64,000 nt of DNA. Origin: Mactromeris polynyma. Taxonomy: Eukaryota; Mollusca; Bivalvia; Venerida; Mactridae. Made by a program: the position numbers and the translations under genes. Positions 10,730-21,952 of this stretch are shown here, one piece after another. The notes under the pieces were generated by a model that was not told where the DNA came from, searched no databases, and saw only the letters and a list, made by a program, of their open reading frames with translations. Position 1 is the first letter of the stretch, and the number at the start of each line of letters is the position of its first letter. Location of the stretch: the NCBI GenBank assembly GCA_032209605.1, contig JASFXZ010000043.1, positions 1,412,819-1,476,818 on the forward strand, given 5' to 3'.

Positions 10730-11584
10730 GATAAAGCGAACAACTGATATAGCGAACAAATGATATAGCAAACAACTGATTATGCGGACAACTGATTTAG
10801 CGAACAACTGATTTAGAGAACAACTGATATAGCGCACAGCTGATTAAGCGAACAACTGATTTAGAGAACAACTGATATAGCGCACAGCTGATTAAGCGAA
10901 CAACTGATGTAGAGAACAACTGATATAGCGCACAGCTGATTAAGCGAACAACTGATTTAGAGAACAACTGATATAGCGCACAGCTGATTAAGCGAACAAC
11001 TGATTTAGCGAAGCGAACAACTGATTTAGCGAACAACTGATTTAGCGAACAACTGATTTAGCAAACAGCTGATAAAGCGAACAACTGATAAAGCGAACAA
11101 CTGATATAACAAACAAATGATATAGCAAATAACTGATATAGCAAATAACTGATATAGCAAATAACTGATATAGCAAACAACTGATATAGCAAATAACTGA
11201 TATAGCAAACAACTGATATAGCAAATAACTGATATAGCAAATAACTGATATAGCAAATAACTGATATAGCAAACAACTGATATAGCAAACAACTGATATA
11301 GCAAATAACTGATATAGCAAACAACTGATATAGCAAATAACTGATATAGCAAACAACTGATATAGCAAATAACTGATATAGCAAATAACTGATATAGCAA
11401 ATAACTGATATAGCAAACAACTGATATAGCAAATAACTGATATAGCAAATAACTGATATAGCAAACAACTGATATAGCAAACAACTGATATAGCAAACAA
11501 CTGATATAGCAAACAACTGATATAGCAAACAACTGATATAGCAAACAACTGATATAGCAAACAACTGATATAGCAAACAACTGG
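10730..11584. repeat. 16-bp minisatellite, over 50 copies
   Basis: Basic unit AACTGATATAGCAAAC with frequent C/T change (CAAAC or CAAAT). The left third (to about 11040) has a 48-bp higher-order form with AGCGCACAGCTGATTAAGCG and GATTTAGAGAAC variants. It contains no stop codons on the minus strand in several frames, so it produces long but meaningless ORFs (ISVVCYISCLLYQLFA-type repeats). It lies in the intron between C2 exons 1 and 2. Confidence 0.95.
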
Positions 11585-11692
11585 TATTACGAAAATATTT
11601 CAAAGTTCCAAGGGAGTTTCTTATAAACAAGATTTACTGTATATCAAAATGGTGCGTTGATTGCTAATGATGTATTTATTTTTTTACTCAAG

Positions 11693-11877
11693 TTCTGACA
11701 ACAAGCGACGAACAAAGCACATAGCACGGTCATTGAACCCGGAATGGAACGAGACAGTAGTGTTCCCTGATGTACATATTGAAGAATTACGTAACAAAAC
11801 TCTTGAAGTTACAGTATGGGACTACGACAGATTCAAAGCCAATGATTTCCTTGGAGAGGTTGTTATAGATTTTTCAG
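11693..11877 (+). CDS. Piccolo/Fife-like C2 domain, exon 2 of 3
   Basis: After the acceptor TTACTCAAG the reading is [20 protein letters not shown], then [25 protein letters not shown]...SLNPEWN and VWDYDRF..NDFLGEV are the hallmark middle strands and the second calcium loop (D-Y-D and ND aspartates) of Piccolo-type C2A. It is nearer to Piccolo/Fife than to RIM C2A, which has degenerate calcium ligands. It enters in phase 2 and leaves in phase 1 (TCAG/GTAATA). The stop after GTAATACATCAATATG lies in the intron. Confidence 0.92.
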
Positions 11878-12230
11878 GTAATACATCAATATGTTATTTA
11901 TTTTTTTGAAGTTTTAGATGTTTGTTGCAAAGACTTGATTTAAAGTTTAAGTATATTACATATTGACTATTCAAGATTACCAAAAATAAGTGTATGATTT
12001 ATTTCTACTGACATTTAAATTCATCTGTAACTAAACACAAAGATAGCTATATGTTGAAACATTATCAACATGTATCATCATAAGGTATAGTCACAGGAGG
12101 TTGTCACGAGTTCTCTCAGGCTATATATTACTATACACTCACCCATAGTTCTAACGCATCATATTTAAATTTGATGTAATTTTCTTAATTATGAAATTGA
12201 GATTTCTGATCAATAGCATTATTTTTTATG

Positions 12231-12700
12231 AACAGAACAGAACAGAATATTTATTTCGACGTGTACATTGTACATAGTCATCATTTACATATAAATACAC
12301 AATATAAACACACATATATTGTAATTATCTATAAGCATATACTATAAATCCAAATATATCAAAATTACATAATATACACAATACAAACACAAATATATAT
12401 ACCATTTACATTCAAAGTTTCTTATAAATACAAATATAAATCAAAGGTCAAAGGTGATCAACACAAAACATTTTTTAGAATTATGTTAAGTATAAAATTA
12501 TAAATAGAATTCTATGCATAAATAGAAACTAAGCAACATTATTTAATAAACTGTTTCTCAACATCAAGGCTTTTTTACAATAAATTGCTAACGGAAGTAG
12601 AATGTTTTTATCCTGGCTTTTCAGTAGTTGAATAAATTTAAACATGTTTGGTCTTAAATAAAAATATTGATTATTTTTTATGCAGCCATGCGGAACGAAT
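12231..12700 (-). mobile_element. LINE 3' end, minus strand, nested in TIR element
   Basis: On the minus strand the fragment ends with AATAAATATTCTGTTCTGTT, a polyadenylation-like signal plus a (TTCTG)n tail as in several LINE clades. Upstream (complement of about 12600-12660) a short reading RPNMFKFIQLLKSQDKNILL may be the end of an ORF. It is strongly 5'-truncated and the clade is not assigned. Confidence 0.45.
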
Positions 12701-13416
12701 GATCGAATTTCGGTATTTTTGACTTGCTGCTTTTACTTGGCTGTCGTTCCCATTATTTCTTGTTCTAATTGTGTTGTTTTGTATTACAGTCGTTAAAAAC
12801 ATTATGTTTTGTGTGAAAAATGGTCCAAAAGAAATATGAGAGGGCTATTTGTCCACTAAAACGATGAAAAATAGTATGTCCTGTCATAAATGTGGCATTT
12901 TCTGTAGGACTTGAAATAAAATATTTTGTACTCCTAAAAATAATTAATTGAATTTAACAACGGCGTTATTTGTGTGAGCTTTTTACACGAGATTTCCACG
13001 TGGATCCAAGTACAAATTGTAAGACCGGTAGTGGAACCGGTAGAGTCCGCGCCCTTCGTCTCGACACCAGTTGAGGGGACTCGTGTAATGCTGCAAATAG
13101 TCAGAAAATCATAAACCATAGATGCCTTGCACACGCTTAGTAATTAATTACACAGAGCACATTTCGTATTTTAGCATACGAAATTGAACTTTTATTAAAA
13201 TTATTAGTTATTGTTTTCTGTAAAAATATAAACACGTTTATTTTGCTGGACCTTATTCAAGCACTTTGTTATCTGTGTGATTTCATTGTGTGTTTTTTCT
13301 GCTACAATGACCATAAACTTCCATCCACTCGTTCGACTTTTCGATATCAAGTAAACCAAAAGTGATGCGTTAGAACTTTGGGTGAGTGTATTTACGTATA
13401 CTGTATAATAGAGAAA

Positions 13417-13503
13417 GGGAGATAACTCTAGAAAGAATAAAGGGAGATAACTCTAGAAGGAATAAAGGGAGATAACTCTAGAAGAAATAAAGGGAGATAA
13501 CTC
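13417..13503. repeat. 25-bp repeat, 4 copies
   Basis: GGGAGATAACTCTAGAAGAA-type units at 13417, 13442, 13467 and 13492, inside the right arm of the inverted-repeat transposon. GGGAGATAACTC is a very common dispersed motif in bivalve genomes (general knowledge). Confidence 0.85.
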
Positions 13504-13744
13504 GTGACAATCTCCTGTGGATATAATCTCTACTGGTTATCTGGGTAAAAGTTGATGTAGAAGTCGAGTGAGAAACACAACATACGAAAGTGCACAGTCA
13601 CACAAAAACACACAGTCAATTATACATTAACAAATGAAAAGCGAACAAAAGCAACATGGACACAAGACTTAACCGAATTCATAACTTCAAAAAGTAGTCC
13701 GTCTTGGAATGGCTAGTGGCAAAACCACCGGTGGTTTTAACATG

Positions 13745-13895
13745 GTCAAAAAAGTTGGTCATTGTTCGGTGCAGCTTACATGGTTTTGCTATTTGCATAT
13801 CAGTGTTGTGTAAATAATCTTACGTTAACCACCAAGGCAATTTCTCTTCAACCGAACAACATTTGTAACCTACACGCGAATTGGTTAACCTTACC
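13745..13895 (+). repeat. Dispersed repeat, second copy at 56625
   Basis: Contains CATGGTTTTGCTATTTGCAT, AACCACCAAGGCAATTTCTC and a GTAACCT...GGTTAA block. The same order of blocks recurs at 56625-56790 in the same orientation, so this is an interspersed repeat of unknown class. Confidence 0.6.
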
Positions 13896-13977
13896 GAAAT
13901 CCACTGAATTTTGGTGAATTTACCGAAAATATTATTTCAAAATATTTCTTTTTATCGACCGTATGTTTGTTTTGCAG

Positions 13978-14147
13978 AGGCAGCATTTTTAGATAACCTG
14001 CCACATTGGTACCCACTATGTCGTCATGAAGATGCGAAAGGGTTAGACATACCACAAGCTACAGTGCTACCACCGAAACACAACAGAGCAAACAGTGTGT
14101 CACCTAGAGCTATATCTGCCGAAAGACAGGAGAAAATCGTTCAAAGT
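13978..14147 (+). CDS. Piccolo/Fife-like C2 domain, exon 3 of 3 and following linker
   Basis: The acceptor GTTTTGCAG and donor GTAAGT flank it. With the split codon it reads EAAFLDNLPHWYPLCRHEDA, then KGLDIPQATVLPPKHNRANS and VSPRAISAERQEKIVQS. FLDNLPHWYPL is the last C2 strand and matches the HLDNTPRWYPL type of Piccolo C2A. The remainder is a linker. Phases are 1 in and 0 out. A 59-bp minisatellite starts about 18 bp after the donor. Confidence 0.9.
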
Positions 14148-14165
14148 GTAAGTTTTGCATATCGA

Positions 14166-15205
14166 TCATCATTTTTACTTAAAGGTAGACACTCTTTATA
14201 TTTGCCAAAATATGCATAGCCGTAGTTATGATTTTACTTAAAGGTAGACAGTCTTCATATTTGCCAAAATATGCACAGCCGTAGGTATGATTTTACTTAA
14301 AGGAAGATAGTCTTTATATTTGCCAAAATATGCATAGCCGTAGTTATGATTTTACTTAAAGGTAGACAGTCTTCATATTTGCCAAAATATGCATAGCCGT
14401 AGGTATGATTTTACTTAAAGGTAGACAATCTTCATATTTGCCAAAATATGCATAGCCGTAGGTATAATTTTACTTAAAGGTAGACAGTCTTTATATTTGC
14501 CAAAATATGCATAGCCGTAGTTATGATTTTACTTAAAGGTAGACAGTCTTCATATTTGCCAAAATATGCATAGCCGTAGGTATGATTATACTTAAAGGAA
14601 GATAGTCTTTATATTTGCCAAAATATGCATAGCCGTAGTTATGATTTTACTTAAAGGTAGACAGTCTTCATATTTGCCAAAATATGCATAGCCGTAGTTA
14701 TGATTTTAGTTAAAGGTAGACAGTCTTTATATTTGCCAAAATATGCATAGCCGTAGTTATGATTTTACTTAAAGGTAGACACTCTTTATATTTGCCAAAA
14801 TATGCATAGCCGTAGTTATGATTTTACTTAACGGTAGACAGTCTTTATATTTGCCAAAATATGCATAGCCGTAGTTATGATTTTACTTAACGGTAGACAG
14901 TCTTTATATTTGCCAAAATATGCATAGCCGTAGTTATAATTTTACTTAAAGGTAGACAGTCTTTATATTTGCCAAAATATGCATAGCCGTAGGTATGATT
15001 TTAGTTAAAGGTAGACAGTCTTTATATTTGCCAAAATATGTATAGCCGTAGTTATGATTTTAGTTAAAGGTAGACAGTCTTTATATTTGCCAAAATATGC
15101 ATAGCCGTAGTTATGATTTTACTTAACGGTAGACAGTCTTTTTTTTGGTCAAAATATGCATAGTCGTAGGTATGATTTTACTTAAAGGAAGATAGTCTGT
15201 ATTTT
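14166..15205. repeat. 59-bp minisatellite, about 17 copies
   Basis: Units contain TTTACTTAAAGGTAGACAGT and ATTTGCCAAAATATGCATAG. Copies vary at several sites (AAAGG/ACGG, GGTATG/GTTATG) and the last ones are more diverged. It begins almost at the splice donor of C2 exon 3. Confidence 0.95.
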
Positions 15206-15377
15206 TGTCAAGATATGCAAAGTCGTAAATATGAGATAATCGGTGGTAAGTGCCTCCATAAAGATGTACTCTACAACTTTTCGTTGTCACTTTTGTTACA
15301 TCTTTCCCAAAATCATAAATATGAGTCCAAAGCAGGTATTTTGTATCCTGAACTACGCGCCGAGTTAGTGCCAGCAT

Positions 15378-16214
15378 TGGACGTGTCTGTATCACACTCT
15401 AGCTCCGGGAACATTGGACGTGTCTGTATCACACTCTAGCTCCGAGAACATTGGACGTGTCTGTATCACACTCTAGCTCCGGGAACATTGGACGTGTCTG
15501 TATCACACTCTACCTCCGGGAACATTGGACGTGACTGTATCACACTCTAGCTCCGAGAACATTGGACGTGTCTGTATCACACTCTAGCTCCGGGAACATT
15601 GGACGTGTCTGTATCACACTCTACCTCCGGGAACATTGGACGTGTCTGTATCACACTCTACCTCCGGGAACATTGGACGTGACTGTATCACACTCTAGCT
15701 CCGAGAACATTGGACGTGTCTGTATCACACTCTAGCTCCGAGAACATTGGACGTGTCTGTATCACACTCTACCTCCGGGAACATTGGACGTGACTGTATC
15801 ACACTCCACCTCCGGGAACATTGGACGTGTCTGTATCACACTCTACCTCCGGGAACATTGGACGTGACTGTATCACACTCTAGCTCCGAGAACATTGGAC
15901 GTGTCTGTATCACACTCTAGCTCCGGGAACATTGGACGTGACTGTATCACACTCTAGCTCCGAGAACATTGGACGTGACTGTATCACACTCTAGCTCCGA
16001 GAACATTGGACGTGACTGTATCACACTCTAGCTCCGAGAACATTGGACGTGACTGTATCACACTCTAGCTCCGAGAACATTGGACGTGACTGTATCACAC
16101 TCTAGCTCCGAGAACATTGGACGTGTCTGTATCACACTCTAGCTCCGGGAACATTGGACGTGACTGTATCACACTCCACCTCCGGGAACATTCGACGTGT
16201 CTGTATCACACTCC
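15378..16214. repeat. 37-bp minisatellite, about 22 copies
   Basis: Units contain CTGTATCACACTCTAGCTCC and then GGGAACATTGGACGTG. Variants alternate (TCTGTATC/ACTGTATC, TAGCTCCGAG/TACCTCCGGG). It lies in the same intron as the 59-bp array. Confidence 0.95.
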
Positions 16215-17261
16215 ACTATCTATCTTTAAATGTTAAATTGGTATAGTCTTCGAAAGCGCTTATTGTTATTACGACGGAAAAAATACGCAGTTCTAAATCA
16301 CATGTAGTCTTAAATTTCCATAGAAAATAACAGATGGGGCATTGAAGTGAACGAGTTTATTTGGCTTTGGAGTGAGTTATACAGGGAGTAACTCCCTTAT
16401 TTTTAGCATGTACATTTTCTGAGTTATCTCCCTTCTTAATGGTGGAAGCGGTTTTCTCGGCACAACTTACTTGCTAGTTATGTATATTTTTCTTGCGTGT
16501 AAGAAATGCGATTGCTTTTTATATAGGGTTTCCCCGTTCATTATGTTGAATGTCTAGCAGTTGAATTCTTTATTCGGCTTATAAACATATTTATATGTTG
16601 AAAGTCTTGATCAAGAGACATTATTTTATAGCTATTTACATGAAGTGTTCTTTTAAAAAAGAAATTGCCTAGTACCTATGTACTGAACTACAGAAACATG
16701 GATCTAGAGTCAGCAAATAAAGTATATTCTAATATGGTTCTAATTGAAAATAAATTCTGCTGTAAATTAATTATCATTGCTGCAATCTGGATTCTATTTA
16801 CACTCGCCGTGTTGACATTGACGTAGCTTGTTGTCAATTCTATCTACCTGTTTGCCAAGTCATCTGGATTCTCTAGTTAACTAAAAGAATAAATAAAGTT
16901 GTTTTGACTCATGATTACGAATCTCAAAGTATTCAAAGGTTTAACAAGATTTCGAAGGTCATGAAAGGCAAACCAAATTGGTTCGAACTTTGTTAGAATT
17001 CAACACTTGCATACTAAATGTGAGATTTTATGCCTTTTAATGTAAAAAATCGTAACATTCAACAGTACATGCCTTATGTTCTTCAGTGATGCCAACATTT
17101 GTTAGAAGAAAGTCAGGAGTTAAATGTCTTATTTATTGCAAATCGTGTTAAAATTTAGTGAAATAAAAATACTGTCGTCGATGAGAATGTCATTCCTTAC
17201 CAAATACATAAAAGAGTATACGAAAATACTTGTTTACTTACATTAACTACAAAAAGCTGTA
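16215..17261. other. Intron, no gene recognised
   Basis: AT-rich sequence. A small inverted motif pair, GGGAGTAACTCCC and GAGTTATCTCCC, occurs near 16385-16435. Nothing else is supported. Confidence 0.5.
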
Positions 17262-17361
17262 TTGCCGCTTTAAGCGACTTTGGGTTGTGCTGCTAGGAAC
17301 CTTCCACCGCCAGTACCTAATGCGGACACTTTACAACTGAGCCACCAGGCTAGTACAGGAA
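17262..17361 (-). repeat. tRNA-derived SINE remnant
   Basis: On the minus strand an A-box-like GGTGGCTCAGTTGTAAAG is followed about 30 bp later by a B-box-like GGTTCCTAGCA. It has a tRNA-head layout but no intact cloverleaf. Confidence 0.4.
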
Positions 17362-17458
17362 TATTATATTCCATTGGATCTGATATTTGAAATATAACCA
17401 TGTGAATATGAAGACATACGGTTTACATTATACTTATTCGATGCTGTGTGTTTTACAG

Positions 17459-17531
17459 GGAAGAAACGATCGAATGAGGCCCGGTATTGGTAGACGCCGA
17501 CGGTCGTTTGATACACTTCAAGATGTTGACA
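17459..17531 (+). CDS. Active-zone scaffold, basic exon after C2
   Basis: The acceptor GTGTTTTACAG and donor GTAAGT flank it, and phase 0 continues the previous exon. It encodes GRNDRMRPGIGRRRRSFDTL followed by QDVD. It is strongly basic and may be a membrane- or partner-binding tail after the C2 domain (inference). It leaves in phase 1. No later exon of this gene is certain. Confidence 0.7.
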
Positions 17532-17776
17532 GTAAGTTAAATTGATATACATATAAGAAACAGAGATACATGATAGATGTGTAGAAACGTACTCGTATAT
17601 ACGAGTACAAGCTATGAGTAGAGTACGACCGACAGATATTAAGTCGAACGGTCTGCCGATTTAGCTGACCGTATATCAACTGGATTGCACTGCATTTCTG
17701 ATGATAAAACATTTAAAATGATGGAGGTTTGTTTTATATTTCAGTTATTCAAATATGTGTTACTTTTTCATTTCAG

Positions 17777-17784
17777 AAGTCTAA
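17777..17784 (+). CDS. Possible terminal exon with stop
   Basis: A pyrimidine-rich acceptor (TTTTTCATTTCAG) ends at 17776. Joined to the previous exon in phase 1 it reads K-V-stop, giving a protein end of DTLQDVDKV. No clear polyadenylation signal follows. It may instead be a chance acceptor, with the gene continuing beyond the window, for example to a second C2 domain. Confidence 0.2.
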
Positions 17785-18246
17785 AAATCTTGAAATTATC
17801 ATGGTATTTTATCTGTGTAAGTATATTTTTCGTTCTTTACGTTCGAACGTTTTAGGTATTACTATATTTCTGCATGTTCATAGCACATCGACTGTCAAAT
17901 GATGTCCTTTTCCTATACCTAATATGGTTTTATATACACTCGGACCTCGTTTATTCCATATCGTTCTATACGAATACTCGGTAATATCCGATGTATCTTC
18001 TTATGCATGTCGCATTGGCTAACCACAATTTGGCGGACATTAGAAGCGGACATTAACTCTGTCCGCCATTTACGCCATTTGTAATAGCCTACACTTTGTC
18101 GGACGTTAACTAGGGGCTATGTTCTGCAAACGGCGTTGAAGTATTTTCATACGTTTACATATTTAATGTTATTTATATACATTTGTATTATGCTACCGAA
18201 TTCAGATAATGTCCATGCGTTATTATAAACAATACCTCTCATAAAT
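17785..18246. other. Nothing recognised
   Basis: AT-rich sequence with several GTCCGCCA/TGGCGGAC-like words but no clear element. Confidence 0.4.
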
Positions 18247-19320
18247 ATAAGAAAGTATGAAACCAAGTTCTATGTTCATATCGTCTATCAGTGACTGGTA
18301 ATAGAAGAAAGTATGAAACCAAGTGCTATGTTCATATCGTCTATCAGTGACTGGTAATAGAAGAAAGTATGAAACCAAGTGCTATGTTCATATCGTCTAT
18401 AAGTGACTGGTAATAGAAGAAAGTATGAAACCAAGTTCTATGTTCATATCGTCTATCATTGACTGGTAATAGAAGAAAGTATGAAACCAAGTTCTATGTT
18501 CATATCGTCTATCAATGACTGGTAATAGAAGAAAGTATGAAACCAAGTTCTATGTTCATATCGTCTATCAATACTGGTAATAGAAGAAAGTATGAAACCA
18601 AGTTCTATGTTCATATCGTCTATCAATGACTGGTAATAGAAGAAAGTATGAAACCAAGTTCTATGTTCATATCGTCTATCATTGACTGGTAATAGAAGAA
18701 AGTATGAAACCAAGTTCTATGTTCATATCGTCTATCAATGACTGGTAATAGAAGAAAGTATGAAACCAAGTTCTATGTTCATATCGTCTATCATTGACTG
18801 GTAATAGAAGAAAGTATGAAACCAAGTTCTATGTTCATATCGTCTATCAATGACTGGTAATAGAAGAAAGTATGAAACCAAGTTCTATGTTCATATCGTC
18901 TATCAATACTGGTAATAGAAGAAAGTAGGAAACCAAGTTCTATGTTCATATCGTCTATCATTGACTGGTAATAGAAGAAAGTATGAAACCAAGTTCTATG
19001 TTCATATCGTCTATCAATGACTGGTAATAGAAGAAAGTATGAAACCAAGTTCTATGTTCATATCGTCTATCAATACTGGTAATAGAAGAAAGTATGAAAC
19101 CAAGTTCTATGTTCATATCGTCTATCATTGACTGGTAATAGAAGAAAGTATGAAACCAAGTTCTATGTTCATATCGTCTATCAATGACTGGTAATAGAAG
19201 AAAGTATGAAACCAAGTGCTATGTTCATATCGTCTATCAGTGACTGGTAATATAAGAAAGCATGAAAGAAAGTTATATGTTCATATCGTCTTTCAATACT
19301 GGATATAGAAGAAAGTATGG
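18247..19320. repeat. 56-bp minisatellite, about 19 copies
   Basis: Units contain AGAAGAAAGTATGAAACCAA and CATATCGTCTATCAATGACT. Some units lack two bases (ATCAATACTGG instead of ATCAATGACTGG), which shifts the frame of its false ORFs on the minus strand. Variant order (TCATTG, TCAATG, TCAATAC) repeats in blocks of three. Confidence 0.95.
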
Positions 19321-19327
19321 AAAGTAT

Positions 19328-19868
19328 CGTCCGCTGTGTTATCTGCCTACTCACTATCGCCGCTGTGTTATCTACCTAATCACTATCGTCCGCTGTGTTA
19401 TCTACCTACTTACTATCGTCCGCTGTGTTATCTAATTACTCACTATCGTCCGCTTTGTTATCTAATTACTCACTATCGCCGCTGTGTTATCTACCTAATC
19501 ACTATCGTCCGCTGTGTTATCTACCTACTTACTATCGTCCGCTGTGTTATCTACCTACTCACTATCTTCCGCTTTGTTATCTAATTACTCACTATCGTCC
19601 GCTGTGTTATCTACCTACTTACTATCGTCCGCTGTGTTATCTACCTACTTACTATCGTCCGCTGTGTTATCTACCTACTTACTATCGTCCGCTGTGTTAT
19701 CTACCTACTCACTATCGTCCGCTGTGTTATCTACATACTTACTATCGTCCGCTGTGTTATCTACCTACCCACTATCGTCCGCTGTGTTATCTACCTACTC
19801 CCTATCGTCCGCTGTGTTATCTGCCTACTCACTATCGTACGCTGTGTTATCTGCCTACTATCGTCCGC
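19328..19868. repeat. 30-bp minisatellite, about 18 copies
   Basis: Units of CCGCTGTGTTATCTACCTAC plus TCACTATCGT. It directly abuts the 56-bp array. The unit length is a multiple of three, so false ORFs (YRPLCYLPTH repeats) appear. Confidence 0.95.
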
Positions 19869-20227
19869 TGAGTTTAAGTGCGCTAGCTTGTTTTCTGTGT
19901 CGCATTGAAATGGACAATTCGAAACCATGTATTATTCGAAATGAAATATTTTATATCTCAAAATTATAACAGCAGCAAATGTTTCACATGTTACAATTTT
20001 ATTTCTGAAGTGAAATTCGCATGAACATGAACACGAAGTATGTCATAATTTATAGTATTGTTACTGGTTTCAATGTCGCTATCGTGTCTAAATAGCGAGA
20101 TATCTATAATTATATGAGCGAAATTTAATATCTTAAATCCTTAAAATCTTACCGTTTCTATACACGTGCTGTTAAATGCAAAATAATAAATGAAATGATA
20201 GCGGTAGCTTAACAGATTAACATTCAC
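19869..20227. other. Nothing recognised
   Basis: AT-rich spacer between the minisatellites and a dispersed repeat. Confidence 0.4.
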
Positions 20228-20640
20228 TATTGCTCCGTTATCTGGAATATATCTACAGTTTTGTAAATGATATCCCAAACTTTGCTCTGTTTAGTACTGG
20301 AATCACTCTGTTGGTCGGCGAGTTGGTTGGTCTGTCAACAAAAACTTGTGGAGTGAACTACTTCTACAGTTTTTGGAGGATTTTCATGAAATTTCACATT
20401 AATCTATATGATGAGTTGTAGTTTGTGACATGTCATTCCCTATCACTGTAAAGATGGCCGACTGGCGGACATATTGTATTTCCTCATAGACATGTGGAGC
20501 GCACTACTTCTATAGTTTTTGGAGTATTTTCATAAAACTTCACACAAATAATCTACATGATATGTTGTAGTGCGTGATTTATATTTTTCCCGATCACAGT
20601 CAAGATGGCCGACTGGAGGATGACTGGGTTAAAAATCGCC
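20228..20640. repeat. Dispersed repeat, two internal copies
   Basis: Two related blocks share ACTTCTACAGTTTTTGGAG/ACTTCTATAGTTTTTGGAG, TTTCATGAAATTTCACA and AAGATGGCCGACTGG. This style of repeat is widespread in mollusc DNA (general knowledge). It lies immediately upstream of the LINE. Confidence 0.55.
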
Positions 20641-20705
20641 GACTTGCATCTGTTTTGGAATTTTGTCAAAAATATGTCTGACAAAGCGGTAAATTCTTAA
20701 ATACT

Positions 20706-21164
20706 GTGGAGGACTTTTCTGAAACAAATATCAACCACAAATATCAATCTGGTTTCAGAGAAAAATATTCCTGTCAGTCAGCTCTAATACGTCTGGTAGA
20801 AAACTGGTTACAAGAAATTGATGAAGGTCACGTGATAGGATCAGTATCACTCGATTTAAGAAAGACTTATGATATGGTCGATTACACGATCCTTCTTCAT
20901 AAACTTAAACTTTATCATTACTCCAAACATTCACTAAACTATTTCAATTTGTATCTTTCAAACCGAACACAGGTAGTAAAAATGGGATATCAAATACTAT
21001 GTCAACTAAGATGGTTAGGAGTACCCCAGGGATCTATATTAGGCCCTTTATTGTTCCTTTTATATATAAATGACATCACTTTAAATATTAATAATTCTAA
21101 GATAGATCTATATGCAGACGACTCGACACTTTACGCTAGTGGCAAAACAAAAAAACGAAATTGA
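20706..21164 (+). pseudogene. LINE reverse transcriptase domain, broken
   Basis: RT motifs in order: FREKYSCQSALIRLV (fingers), SVSLDLRKTYDMVD (motif A with catalytic Asp), GVPQGSILGPLLFLLYINDI (motif B), LYADDSTLYA (motif C, YADD). This is the jockey/CR1 type of non-LTR RT. A frameshift after GKTK (about 21145) breaks the frame, and the expected continuation NEIERKL is readable in the next frame. Confidence 0.85.
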
Positions 21165-21223
21165 ACGGAAACTTCAATTTGACATAAACATTGTAACAAA
21201 ATGGTGTAACTTGATTAAATAAT

Positions 21224-21952
21224 ATGGCTATAAATCCTCAGAAAACGACATGCATGCTGATTGGTTCAAAACAAAGAGTTAATCGTATGGAAGATTTGTT
21301 TCTAAACATGAATGATTTGCCAATTCAAAATGTTCCTTATCAAAAGTTACTGGGTGTTTTAATAGATCGAAATTTAAGCTGGGATAAACAAATTCAAAAC
21401 GTAACAAAGAAAATAAACTCAAAGCTTTCGCTTTTAAAGCATATTTCATACTTTATAACTGATGATATGAAATTATTATTCTATAACTCGTATATAATAC
21501 CTCTTTTAGATTATTGTTGTATTGTATGGGACAAGAGTAAACAATCAAATATCACTAAACTTACAATTCTTCAAAAAAGAGCTGCAAAAATAATTTTATG
21601 TAAACCAAAGCGAACACCGTCTGCATATCTCTTTGATACCCTCCAATGGTTAACTTTAAATAGCAGACTCAAATATCATACTGGTGTTTTAATCTATAAA
21701 TCATTAAATGAAATGGCTCCGGAGTATATTAAAGAAATTATACCGTTATGTAATAATCGCCCATACAGCTTAAGATCCGTCACGAAAAATGACATTGCCC
21801 AAGTAGTTTTTAAAACTGATTTAGTTAAACGAAATTCTTTTTCATATTTTGGCATGGCTGTATGGAATGACATCACCGAAGATATTCGTTCAATGAAATC
21901 TTTGTCACAATTTAAAAAAACATATTATACATATCTTTTAAAATTTCAATAA
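21224..21952 (+). pseudogene. LINE ORF2 C-terminal region
   Basis: Reads NPQKTTCMLIGSKQRVN, LLGVLIDRNLSWDKQI, YNSYIIPLLDYCCIVWD, LQKRAAKIIL and YFGMAVWNDITEDIRSMKSL, the conserved post-RT region of CR1/jockey-like elements. It is separated from the RT part by a second frameshift near 21218-21224, so the element needs at least two frame corrections. Confidence 0.85.

Larger units (their letters stand above)
12086..13525. mobile_element. Inverted-repeat DNA transposon with nested LINE fragment
   Basis: The left end TATAGTCACAGGAGGTTGTC matches the reverse complement of the right end (TATATCCACAGGAGATTGTC). The inner parts also match: ACACTCACCCATAGTTCTAA at left (about 12140) and the reverse complement of the 13370-13400 region at right. 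The inverted arms are therefore about 90 bp at left and up to 190 bp at right, where a 25-bp minisatellite has expanded inside the arm. No transposase is visible, so it is non-autonomous. It is inserted in the intron between C2 exons 2 and 3. Fragments of its ends occur elsewhere in introns (1864, about 5885). Confidence 0.75.

Noticed and set aside
10797..11630. Several minus-strand ORFs of ISVVCYISCLLYQLFA type resembling membrane protein
   Set aside because: All three frames of one strand are open because of the 16-bp unit. The hydrophobicity is a by-product.
11697..11909. A stop soon after the C2 exon as a true protein end
   Set aside because: The stop lies beyond a good donor at 11878, and the missing last C2 strand is found in phase in the exon at 13978.
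12934..13134. A minus-strand Thr-rich 66-codon ORF and a SINE-like GGTAGAGTCC word
   Set aside because: No B-box, no homology recognised, and it lies inside the inverted-repeat transposon.
18456..19969. ORFs in the 56-bp and 30-bp arrays
   Set aside because: Repeat translations that break where units lose two bases.
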